Of a stretch of 8,947 nt of DNA, positions 1 through 6,015 are shown in pieces. Below the pieces are notes generated by a model. It did not search any database and was not told the origin of the DNA. It was given only the letters and a program-made list of their open reading frames with translations. Source of the stretch: an uncultured Christensenella sp. (GTDB taxonomy: Bacteria; Bacillota; Clostridia; Christensenellales; Borkfalkiaceae); the NCBI GenBank assembly GCA_905212395.1, contig CAJMEI010000034.1:1-8947 (forward strand), given 5' to 3'. Within the stretch, counting starts at the first letter, position 1. Each line of letters opens with the position of its first letter. A program made the translations under genes and the position numbers.

Positions 1-17
1 CATAATTTAGTATTTTA

Positions 18-26
18 TGATATAAT
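18..26 (+). promoter_or_regulatory. Extended -10 promoter of the hydrogenase operon
   Basis: The sequence TGATATAAT is a perfect extended -10 element (TGn followed by TATAAT). A -35 box at normal spacing would fall at or beyond the left edge of the window, so it cannot be judged. Transcription would begin near position 33, leaving a leader of about 120 nt before the first gene. The surroundings are very A/T-rich, so a chance match is possible. Confidence 0.55.
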
Positions 27-47
27 ATATTAAAGAACGTTATATTA

Positions 48-78
48 GTATTTTTTGCTTTAAGTCGTCAAAAAATAC
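48..78 (+). promoter_or_regulatory. Leader hairpin upstream of the hydrogenase operon
   Basis: GTATTTTTTG (48-57) and CAAAAAATAC (69-78) form a perfect 10-bp inverted repeat around an 11-nt loop. It sits between the predicted promoter and the first gene. It is not followed directly by a T-run on the + strand, so it is a poor intrinsic terminator for readthrough from the left. It may be a 5' leader structure or a protein-binding palindrome. The stem is mostly A:T, which weakens the case. Confidence 0.4.
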
Positions 79-140
79 GTTGATATTTTTAAAAACCATT
101 AAAAGCGTATTATTGTCGATAAAACGGAGTATAAAAGGAA

Positions 141-145
141 AGGAG
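141..145 (+). promoter_or_regulatory. Ribosome binding site that fixes a TTG start
   Basis: AGGAG lies 7 nt before TTG at 153, inside a purine-rich stretch. The spacing is ideal and no in-frame ATG lies close by, so TTG is chosen as the start codon of the first gene. Confidence 0.8.
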
Positions 146-152
146 AAGGTTT

Positions 153-893
153 TTGGATAGAATAATTTCGATAAATACAGGTAAAACCGTTTATAAAGAC
201 GGGGAAAACTGCGTAAAACTTTACTATTCTAAAAATCAAGCCGAAGTTTACGAAGAAGCGTATAAACAAGTTTTAGTTTGCTCGTTAGGAGTAAGAACGC
301 CTAAAATAAAAGGCGTGAAAAAAATAGGGGAAAATCAAGCGATAATCGCCGAATTCGTAAAAGGCGAAACCCTTGAAAAATCGTTTTTTGAAACCGACGA
401 CAAAAGCCGAGTTTTACAACAACTTATTGATTTTCAAAAAAGCTACCATAAAATTCATACGGACAAGTTGCCTACAGGGCGCAAAATTTTTAAAAGCGAA
501 ATTTTAAAATGTTCCGACGAAAAGCTTAGGGAAAAAGCTTTGAAATTATTAAATGAAACGCATACCAAAAACGAGTTATGCCACGCCGGTTTCGATTTTT
601 CCGAATTGCTTGCTTATAACGGAAAATTATATTCGTTCGGTTGGGGAAATAGTTATTGCGGGGACAAGTTCTCGGACGTAGCCATAACGTTTTTCAGGCT
701 TTTTGAAAAATATGGTAGAAGTTTAGCGGAAAGTTATTTAAACGGTTACGCTTGCGTCGAAGAAGATAAAAACGCGGTAAAAAAATGGATATTTATTTAC
801 TACGTTTCTAACTATAAAAAATATTCGTCAGAAAACGGAGATTTGAGTAAATATTTAAAAGAGATTATTATAGGAGAAGAAACTAATGATTAA
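153..893 (+). CDS. APH/choline-kinase-fold protein (TIGR02172-like), apparently catalytically dead
   Basis: This 246-aa soluble protein has the outline of the aminoglycoside phosphotransferase-like fold, closest by eye to the TIGR02172 family. It has an N-terminal GKTVYKDG strand, a VK lysine at 22, glutamates at 34-35, a hinge AIIAEFVKGETL at 63-74, the helix around LIDFQKSYHK, and a C-terminal helical part with DVAITFF. The catalytic loop is badly altered. The usual HGDxxxxN reads HAGFDFSE (144-151), so the catalytic Asp is Gly146 and the metal-binding Asn is Glu151. The later IDW motif reads FGW, so its metal-binding Asp is Gly163. The frame is intact, so this looks like a maintained pseudokinase rather than a decayed gene. 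It starts with TTG and overlaps the next gene by 8 nt, so it is tied to the hydrogenase operon. The fold is fairly sure; loss of activity is inferred, and its role is unknown. Confidence 0.75.
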   Translation: MDRIISINTGKTVYKDGENCVKLYYSKNQAEVYEEAYKQVLVCSLGVRTPKIKGVKKIGENQAIIAEFVKGETLEKSFFETDDKSRVLQQLIDFQKSYHKIHTDKLPTGRKIFKSEILKCSDEKLREKALKLLNETHTKNELCHAGFDFSELLAYNGKLYSFGWGNSYCGDKFSDVAITFFRLFEKYGRSLAESYLNGYACVEEDKNAVKKWIFIYYVSNYKKYSSENGDLSKYLKEIIIGEETND

Positions 894-1128
894 CGTTACA
901 ATTTGCATAGGAAGTTCTTGCCATATAAAGGGTTCTAGAATAGTCGTAGAGAAGTTACAACAGTTGGTTGTAAAAAACGAATTGACGGGCAAAGTAAAAT
1001 TAGACGGAACTTTTTGTATGGGAAAATGTCAACAAGGGGTTTGCGTAACTGTTGATAACGAATTCTTTTCGGTAACGCCGGAAGATACGGAAAACTTTTT
1101 CAATAAAGAAATTTTAGCAAGAGCGTAA
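886..1128 (+). CDS. Thioredoxin-like [2Fe-2S] ferredoxin, first of a tandem pair
   Basis: This 80-aa protein has the thioredoxin-like [2Fe-2S] ferredoxin pattern: Cys7-x4-Cys12 and Cys44-x3-Cys48, with CIGSSC near the N-terminus and CMGKC later. This is the fold of NuoE and HydC C-terminal domains, here as a free single domain. It is expected to be a one-electron carrier in the cytoplasm. AGGAG at 872-876 lies 9 nt before the ATG. The start overlaps the end of the upstream gene in the sequence ATGATTAA, which suggests translational coupling. A fifth cysteine at 53 has no obvious role. No NuoF-like flavin partner is present, so its electron partner is more likely one of the two hydrogenases in the operon (inference). 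Confidence 0.9.
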   Translation: MINVTICIGSSCHIKGSRIVVEKLQQLVVKNELTGKVKLDGTFCMGKCQQGVCVTVDNEFFSVTPEDTENFFNKEILARA

Positions 1129-1130
1129 GT

Positions 1131-1376
1131 ATGATTATACAAATTTGCGTGGGAAGTTCTTGTTACATTAAAGGTTCAGCCGAAATAGTTAAACTTTTAG
1201 AAGAAAAAGTTTCTAACGGGTACAGCGACAAAATTACGCTTGCTGGAAGTTTTTGTTTAGGAAAATGTAACAGAATAGGCGTAACGGTAAAAGTGGACGA
1301 CGAAATTTATACGGGAATAACGCCCGCTAATTTCGAAAGTTTTTGGACAGATAAAATAGAGAAAAACATTAAGTAA
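1131..1376 (+). CDS. Thioredoxin-like [2Fe-2S] ferredoxin, second of a tandem pair
   Basis: This 81-aa paralogue of the preceding gene has ligands Cys6-x4-Cys11 and Cys42-x3-Cys46 (CVGSSC and CLGKC). Both proteins share the GSSC-x-IKGS stretch and the FC-x-GKC stretch. Similarity elsewhere is modest, so the duplication is probably old and the two may have separate partners. The ATG lies only 2 nt after the previous stop and has no strong ribosome site, so translation is probably coupled to the upstream gene. The product should be a small cytoplasmic electron carrier or redox-sensing subunit for the adjacent hydrogenases. The family call is firm; the partner is inferred. Confidence 0.9.
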   Translation: MIIQICVGSSCYIKGSAEIVKLLEEKVSNGYSDKITLAGSFCLGKCNRIGVTVKVDDEIYTGITPANFESFWTDKIEKNIK

Positions 1377-1398
1377 TAAATTTTAAAGGAGTTTTATT

Positions 1399-3072
1399 AT
1401 GACGACGTGTCTTACGTTAAAAAAATCGAATTGTAAAAACTGTTACAAGTGCATAAGACATTGTCCCGTAAAATCCATAAGATTTTCGGCAAATCAAGCC
1501 CATATAGTAGCGGAAGATTGCATTTTGTGCGGACATTGTTTCGTAGTTTGTCCGCAAAACGCAAAAGAAATAACAAGCGAAACCGAAAAAGTTAAAGTTT
1601 TAATTCAGTCGGGCGCGCCCGTTTACGTTTCTCTTGCTCCGTCGTTCGTCGCTAATTACGACGGCGTGGGGATAGACGCAGTGAAAAAAGCTTTATTAAA
1701 ACTTGGTTTTTCCGGCGTTGAAGAAACGGCGATAGGTGCGACTATCGTTAAAACCGAATACGAAAATATGATGAAAAGGAAGGATAAAGACGTAATAATT
1801 TCTTCTTGTTGTCATACTGTAAATTTACTTATACAAAAATATTTTCCGTCGTTGCTTAATTATTTAGCGGACGTTTTATCGCCGATGCAAGCGCACGCAA
1901 TAAACATAAAACAAAGAATAAAAAACGCAAAAGTCGTATTTATAGGGCCGTGCGTAGCCAAAAAAGACGAAGCTCAAACTAGCGGTGGAATAGTAGACGC
2001 GGTTTTAACGTACGAAGATTTAGCTAAATGGTTCGAAGAAGAAAACGTAATATTAGAAAAAGAAATCGACGTAACCGAAAAAAGCCTTGCTAGGTTATTC
2101 CCCACGAAGGGAGGAATTTTAAAAACAATGGATTCTAATCCCGATTATAAATACTTGGCTATAGACGGAATAGAAAATTGCATTGCGGTTTTAAAAGATT
2201 TGGAAAGCGGTAAAATTCACAACTGTTTTATAGAAATGTCATCTTGCGTTGGTAGTTGCGCGGGCGGTCCCGTTATGGAAAAATATCATAGAGCGCCTTT
2301 GCAAGATTATTTTGCAGTGGCAAATTACGCGGGCAAAAAGGATTTTGACGTTGTTCAGCCCGACAGTAGCGAACTAAGAAAATATTTTCCGCCTATAGTA
2401 AGAAACAACGTTCCGCCGATGGACTATGAAATTACCGATATTTTACATAAAATGGGTAAATTTAAGCTGGAAGACGAGCTTAATTGCGGGTCTTGCGGAT
2501 ATGATTCTTGCAGGGAAAAGGCAATAGCCATATATCAAGGCAAAGCCGAAATTTCTATGTGCTTGCCTTATTTAAAAGAAAAAGCCGAAAGCTTTTCCGA
2601 TTGTATAGTAAACAATACTCCTAACGGACTTATCGTTGTAAACGAAAACTTAGAAGTTCAACAAATAAACGGAGTTGCTAGAAAAATAACTAACGTTCAA
2701 CGCTCTTCGGACGTTTTAGGAGAAAGCGTCAGCCGTATTCTAGATACGGCTATCTTCGAAAAGGTTTTAAAAAGTAAGCGTAGCGTAAGAAACCAAAAAA
2801 CTTATCTTGCCGACTACAATAAATACGTCGAACAAACCGTGGTTTACGATTTAGCGTATCATTTGCTGGTTTGCATTATGAGAGATATAACCGAAGAAGA
2901 AAGCGAAAAAGAGAAAAAGGAAAGTATTTCTCGTCAAACGGTAGAAGTTGCTGACAAGGTTGTAGATAAACAAATGCGTATCGTTCAGGAAATTGCTTCC
3001 TTGCTTGGCGAAACGGTTGCGGAAACTAAAATCGCTTTGACCAAATTAAAGGAGTCCATTACCGATGAATGA
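1399..3072 (+). CDS. hydS: Sensory-type (group C, HydS-like) [FeFe]-hydrogenase with PAS domain
   Basis: This 557-aa protein has four parts. Residues 10-55 are a two-cluster ferredoxin (Cys12, 15, 18, 22 and Cys41, 44, 47, 51). Residues about 70-330 are the H-cluster domain with SSCCH (Cys137, Cys138), GPCVAKK (Cys185) and EMSSCVGSC (Cys283, Cys287). Residues about 360-390 are an extra [4Fe-4S] domain (Cys363, 366, 371, 388). Residues about 400-497 are a PAS domain, followed by a charged helical tail (498-557). All cysteines expected to hold the H-cluster are present. The L1 motif ends in His where the classical motif has Pro, and L2 begins with Gly where classical enzymes have Met. This layout is that of group C hydrogenases, proposed to sense H2 or redox state rather than turn over H2 in bulk. 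No kinase or DNA-binding output domain is fused. An AAGGAG site lies 7 nt before the ATG, and the gene overlaps the phosphatase gene by 8 nt. Confidence 0.92.
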   Translation: MTTCLTLKKSNCKNCYKCIRHCPVKSIRFSANQAHIVAEDCILCGHCFVVCPQNAKEITSETEKVKVLIQSGAPVYVSLAPSFVANYDGVGIDAVKKALLKLGFSGVEETAIGATIVKTEYENMMKRKDKDVIISSCCHTVNLLIQKYFPSLLNYLADVLSPMQAHAINIKQRIKNAKVVFIGPCVAKKDEAQTSGGIVDAVLTYEDLAKWFEEENVILEKEIDVTEKSLARLFPTKGGILKTMDSNPDYKYLAIDGIENCIAVLKDLESGKIHNCFIEMSSCVGSCAGGPVMEKYHRAPLQDYFAVANYAGKKDFDVVQPDSSELRKYFPPIVRNNVPPMDYEITDILHKMGKFKLEDELNCGSCGYDSCREKAIAIYQGKAEISMCLPYLKEKAESFSDCIVNNTPNGLIVVNENLEVQQINGVARKITNVQRSSDVLGESVSRILDTAIFEKVLKSKRSVRNQKTYLADYNKYVEQTVVYDLAYHLLVCIMRDITEEESEKEKKESISRQTVEVADKVVDKQMRIVQEIASLLGETVAETKIALTKLKESITDE

Positions 3073-4240
3073 TTTGTGCGTCGATATAGGCTTTAAAAGC
3101 GTAAACCACTACGGAGAACAGCTTTGCGGAGACCATTTAGACGTTGTAGAACAAGGCGAAAATTCAAGGGTAATAGTTTTGGCGGACGGTTTAGGTAGCG
3201 GAGTTAAAGCAAGTATTTTATCAACGCTTACGTCTAAAATTATTTCTACTATGATGTCGGAAGGCTTGTCTTTGGAAGAATGCGTGCAAACCATCGTAAA
3301 AACCTTGCCCGTATGTTCGGTAAGGGGAGTTGCTTATTCCACCTTTACGATAGTTAGAATCGTAGATAACGTTTCCGCAGAAATTATAGAATTCGACAAC
3401 CCGAAAACGATTATTTTAAGGGACGGTAAAAATTTCGAATACAACCGCACCGAAATGGTAATAGAAGGCAAAAAAGTATATAATTCCACTATTTCGCTTA
3501 AAGACGGCGACGTTTTTATAGTTATGAGCGACGGCTGTCCGCACGCAGGAATAGGAAATTTATACAATTTCGGTTGGAAAAGAGAAGAAATAGCCGATTA
3601 TATGATTCCCGTTGTTTACGCGGGCGGATATTCGGCAAAATCCCTTGCGACGATTTTGATTGACGAAGTAAATAGACTTTACGATTTGAAGCCCGGCGAC
3701 GACGCTACGGCTTGCGTAATTAAAGTAAGAAAACGGCAAACGGTAAACATACTTTTCGGTCCGCCAAGCGATAGGGACGATACCCAAAGAATGATGTCGT
3801 TGTTCTTTTCAAAAGAAGGGAAACATATCGTTTGCGGTGGTACGACTTCTTCAATTGTAGCTAAATTTTTAAATAAGCCGTTAAAAACGAGTTTAAGTTT
3901 CGATAAAAGCGGGATTCCGCCTATCGCCGAAATAGAAGGCGTAGATTTAGTTACGGAAGGCGTTATTACTATGAATAAAGTTGTTGAATACGCAAAAGAC
4001 GCGGTGGGCGACAATGCTCTTTACGAACAATGGGGGTTCGGACACGACGGAGCTTCTTTAATTTGTAGATTACTGTTTGAAGAAGCAACCGATATAAATT
4101 TTTACGTTGGCAGAGCGGTAAATCCCGCTCATCAAAATCCTGATTTGCCTATAAATTTCAATATTAAAATGACTTTGGTTGAAGAATTAAGCAAATGCCT
4201 TAAACAAATAGGTAAAAGAATAAGAGTAAATTATTTTTAA
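3065..4240 (+). CDS. SpoIIE/PP2C-type Ser/Thr phosphatase with extra C-terminal domain
   Basis: Residues 1-222 of this 391-aa protein match the SpoIIE-type PP2C fold. Metal-binding motifs are visible: Gly22-Asp23, the DGLGSG motif at Asp41-Gly46, MSDG at Asp156, and GDD at 211-213. It should remove phosphate from Ser/Thr residues of a partner protein in the cytoplasm. Residues about 225-391 form a second region I cannot assign. It contains a glycine-rich CGGTTSS (257-263) and a conserved-looking NPAHQNPDLP (353-362). The start lies inside the end of the hydrogenase gene (ATGAATGA, 8-nt overlap), and AAAGGAG at 3048-3054 lies 10 nt before the ATG. The tight coupling suggests that the PAS hydrogenase controls, or binds, this phosphatase. 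No matching anti-sigma kinase or antagonist gene is visible in the window. Confidence 0.9.
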   Translation: MNDLCVDIGFKSVNHYGEQLCGDHLDVVEQGENSRVIVLADGLGSGVKASILSTLTSKIISTMMSEGLSLEECVQTIVKTLPVCSVRGVAYSTFTIVRIVDNVSAEIIEFDNPKTIILRDGKNFEYNRTEMVIEGKKVYNSTISLKDGDVFIVMSDGCPHAGIGNLYNFGWKREEIADYMIPVVYAGGYSAKSLATILIDEVNRLYDLKPGDDATACVIKVRKRQTVNILFGPPSDRDDTQRMMSLFFSKEGKHIVCGGTTSSIVAKFLNKPLKTSLSFDKSGIPPIAEIEGVDLVTEGVITMNKVVEYAKDAVGDNALYEQWGFGHDGASLICRLLFEEATDINFYVGRAVNPAHQNPDLPINFNIKMTLVEELSKCLKQIGKRIRVNYF

Positions 4241-4249
4241 AGGATAATT

Positions 4250-5689
4250 ATGAGAAAGTTCGATACAAAAGTTCAATATTTAAAATACAAAGTTTTAAGG
4301 GAAGTTGCCCGTCAGGAATGGGAAGGAAAACTTGCGGAAAACGCTATTGATATTCCTAAAATTATAGTTCCGGGCAAAGTTCCGACCATGCGTTGTTGCG
4401 TCTATAAAGAAAGGGCAATTTTAGCCGAAAGGGTAAAAATAGCTATGGGCGGAGATAAAAATAACGACAACGTTATAGAAGTAATAGATATCGCTTGCGA
4501 CGAATGTCCCGTAGGCGGATATACCGTTTCTAGCGCGTGCAGGGGCTGTCTTGCTCACCGTTGCGAAGACGTTTGTAAGTTCGGGGCTATTACTTTCGAT
4601 AGTTCGCACGTTGCTCATATAGATAAGACTAAATGTAAGGAATGCGGGGCTTGCGCAAAAGTTTGCCCGTATAGCGCTATTATGAATTTCAAACGCCCGT
4701 GCGAAACTTCTTGTAAAGTTAAAGCTATTACTATGGGCGACGAAAAACAAGCTATGATAAATAACGATAAGTGCATTGCTTGCGGAGCTTGCGTTTACGC
4801 TTGTCCTTTCGGGGCTATTACGGATAAATCGTTTATTTTGGACGTAATAAAATTTATAAAGGCAAGTCAAAATAACCAAAAATATAAAGTTTTTGCAGTA
4901 GTTGCTCCTTCTATTTCAAGTCAGTTTACTTACGCAAAACTCGGTCAAGTCGTTTCGGGTATGAAACAGTTAGGTTTTCATACCGTAGTTGAAGCCGCGT
5001 TAGGAGCGGATATGGTCGCTTATGCGGAAGCAAGAGAACTTGCCGAAAAAGGATTTTTAACAAGTTCTTGTTGTCCTGCGTTCGTAGATTATATCGAAAA
5101 AAATAACCCCGACCTTAAAAAATATATTTCGCACAATTTGTCGCCTATGGCGACGATTGCAAAATTTATAAAGGAACGTGAAAAAGATTGCAAAATCGTA
5201 TTTATCGGACCTTGTACCGCGAAAAAGAAAGAAGTTCAAAAAGAAAGCGTAAAACCGTACGTTGACGTTGCCATTACTTTTGAAGAATTACAAGCTTTAT
5301 TCGACAGTAAAGATATTGATATAACCACGCTTTCTGAAGAAAGTTTGGAAAACGCTTCTTACTTTGGAAGAATCTTTGCAAGGAGCGGTGGTCTTGCGGA
5401 CGCCGTTAGACAATCTTTAAAAGAGCAAAATATTGATTTCGACTTTAAACCCGTTTCTTGCGACGGAATAGAAGCTTGCAAAATCGCCTTACTTAAAAAG
5501 GGTAAAAATTTACTAGACGCTAACTTTATAGAAGGTATGGCTTGTTTAGGCGGTTGCATAGGCGGGGCAGGCTGTTTAAATCACGGAGAAAAGAATAAAG
5601 CGGAAGTTGACAGGTATGGAATGAGCGCAATGGAAAAAACTATAACGGACGCCATTTCTATGGTCAATAACGTCAATAAAGAAAAATAA
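4250..5689 (+). CDS. Group B-type [FeFe]-hydrogenase, ferredoxin-dependent
   Basis: This 479-aa enzyme has an N-terminal part with cysteines at 83 and 86, then a cysteine-rich ferredoxin region: Cys97, 100, 105, 109; Cys129, 132, 135, 139; Cys151, 155; and Cys175, 178, 181, 185. The catalytic domain carries TSSCCPAF (Cys274, Cys275), GPCTAKKKE (Cys322) and EGMACLGGC (Cys432, Cys436), with a further Cys442. All H-cluster ligands are present. Group B enzymes are clostridial hydrogenases thought to use reduced ferredoxin. This copy is probably the catalytic one of the pair, making or using H2 in the cytoplasm. AAAGGA lies 5 nt before the ATG, overlapping the previous stop. It is the last gene before the terminator. 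Assignment to group B rather than group A rests on the unusual N-terminal cysteine spacing and the L3 motif, and is less certain than the hydrogenase call. Confidence 0.92.
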   Translation: MRKFDTKVQYLKYKVLREVARQEWEGKLAENAIDIPKIIVPGKVPTMRCCVYKERAILAERVKIAMGGDKNNDNVIEVIDIACDECPVGGYTVSSACRGCLAHRCEDVCKFGAITFDSSHVAHIDKTKCKECGACAKVCPYSAIMNFKRPCETSCKVKAITMGDEKQAMINNDKCIACGACVYACPFGAITDKSFILDVIKFIKASQNNQKYKVFAVVAPSISSQFTYAKLGQVVSGMKQLGFHTVVEAALGADMVAYAEARELAEKGFLTSSCCPAFVDYIEKNNPDLKKYISHNLSPMATIAKFIKEREKDCKIVFIGPCTAKKKEVQKESVKPYVDVAITFEELQALFDSKDIDITTLSEESLENASYFGRIFARSGGLADAVRQSLKEQNIDFDFKPVSCDGIEACKIALLKKGKNLLDANFIEGMACLGGCIGGAGCLNHGEKNKAEVDRYGMSAMEKTITDAISMVNNVNKEK

Positions 5690-5705
5690 TAGTTCATTAA
5701 ATTTA

Positions 5706-5738
5706 AAAAGCTTTTGCGTATAATAAGCAAAAGCTTTT
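5706..5738 (+). terminator. Terminator of the hydrogenase operon
   Basis: AAAAGCTTTTGC (5706-5717) pairs perfectly with GCAAAAGCTTTT (5727-5738) around a 9-nt loop. The distal arm ends in TTTT followed by AATTTT. It lies 17 nt after the stop codon of the second hydrogenase. This fits a rho-independent terminator, although the stem is A:T-rich. Confidence 0.8.
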
Positions 5739-5815
5739 AATTTTGGGTGAATTACACTTTTAAGTGCAACATTTAGGGATAAAAAATAAGATTATGTAAA
5801 TCTATAGTTTAACAA

Positions 5816-5864
5816 TTTTAGTTGATTTCAAAAAACTTTTGAAAACCGTTTTTTATAACTAAAA
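5816..5864. repeat. A/T-rich nested inverted repeat
   Basis: An outer pair, TTTTAGTT (5816-5823) and AACTAAAA (5857-5864), encloses an inner pair, AAAAAAC (5830-5836) and GTTTTTT (5848-5854). Together they could fold as a two-part hairpin between the two operons. The base composition makes chance pairing likely, and no function can be assigned. Confidence 0.3.
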
Positions 5865-5961
5865 TACGCTTTTTTCGACTTATAGCACAACTTAAAGATA
5901 AATTTTGCTTTAAATAAAACTAAAAAAAGTTGTTATTAAAGTTAAAAAAACTATAATTTTC

Positions 5962-5987
5962 GGGCGTAGCAAAATTTTGCTACGCCC
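5962..5987 (-). terminator. Strong palindromic terminator of the transporter operon, probably bidirectional
   Basis: GGGCGTAGCAAAA (5962-5974) is followed directly by its exact reverse complement TTTTGCTACGCCC (5975-5987). The G:C-rich base of the stem supports a stable hairpin. Read on the minus strand, it lies 28 nt after the regulator stop and is followed by a T-rich tract ending in seven T. AAAAAACT (5945-5952) and AGTTTTTT (5991-5998) can extend the stem across an internal loop, so it could also stop transcription coming from the left. Confidence 0.88.
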
Positions 5988-6015
5988 CGCAGTTTTTTAA
6001 TAACTTAATTGTTGC

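Larger units (their letters stand above)
5690..6015. other. Convergent intergenic region without genes
   Basis: These 326 bp separate two operons that run toward each other. They hold a terminator hairpin for each operon, at 5706-5738 and 5962-5987, plus an A/T-rich potential stem-loop at 5816-5864. Frequent stops leave no convincing coding frame. I saw no promoter or tRNA. Confidence 0.8.

Noticed and set aside
80..113. Possible second promoter (TTGATA and TATTAT) upstream of the first gene
   Set aside because: The spacing of 22 bp is too long for a normal promoter, and the extended -10 element upstream fits better.
153..893. Aminoglycoside resistance gene
   Set aside because: The fold is related, but the catalytic residues are missing and the gene is embedded in a hydrogenase operon, so antibiotic phosphorylation is very unlikely.
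3109..4014. Several minus-strand open frames opposite the phosphatase gene
   Set aside because: All overlap a well-supported gene, overlap one another, and show low-complexity shadow translations.
4421..4879. 152-codon open frame on the minus strand inside the second hydrogenase
   Set aside because: It lies wholly opposite the ferredoxin region of a clear gene, has no recognisable domain, and follows from codon bias on the other strand.
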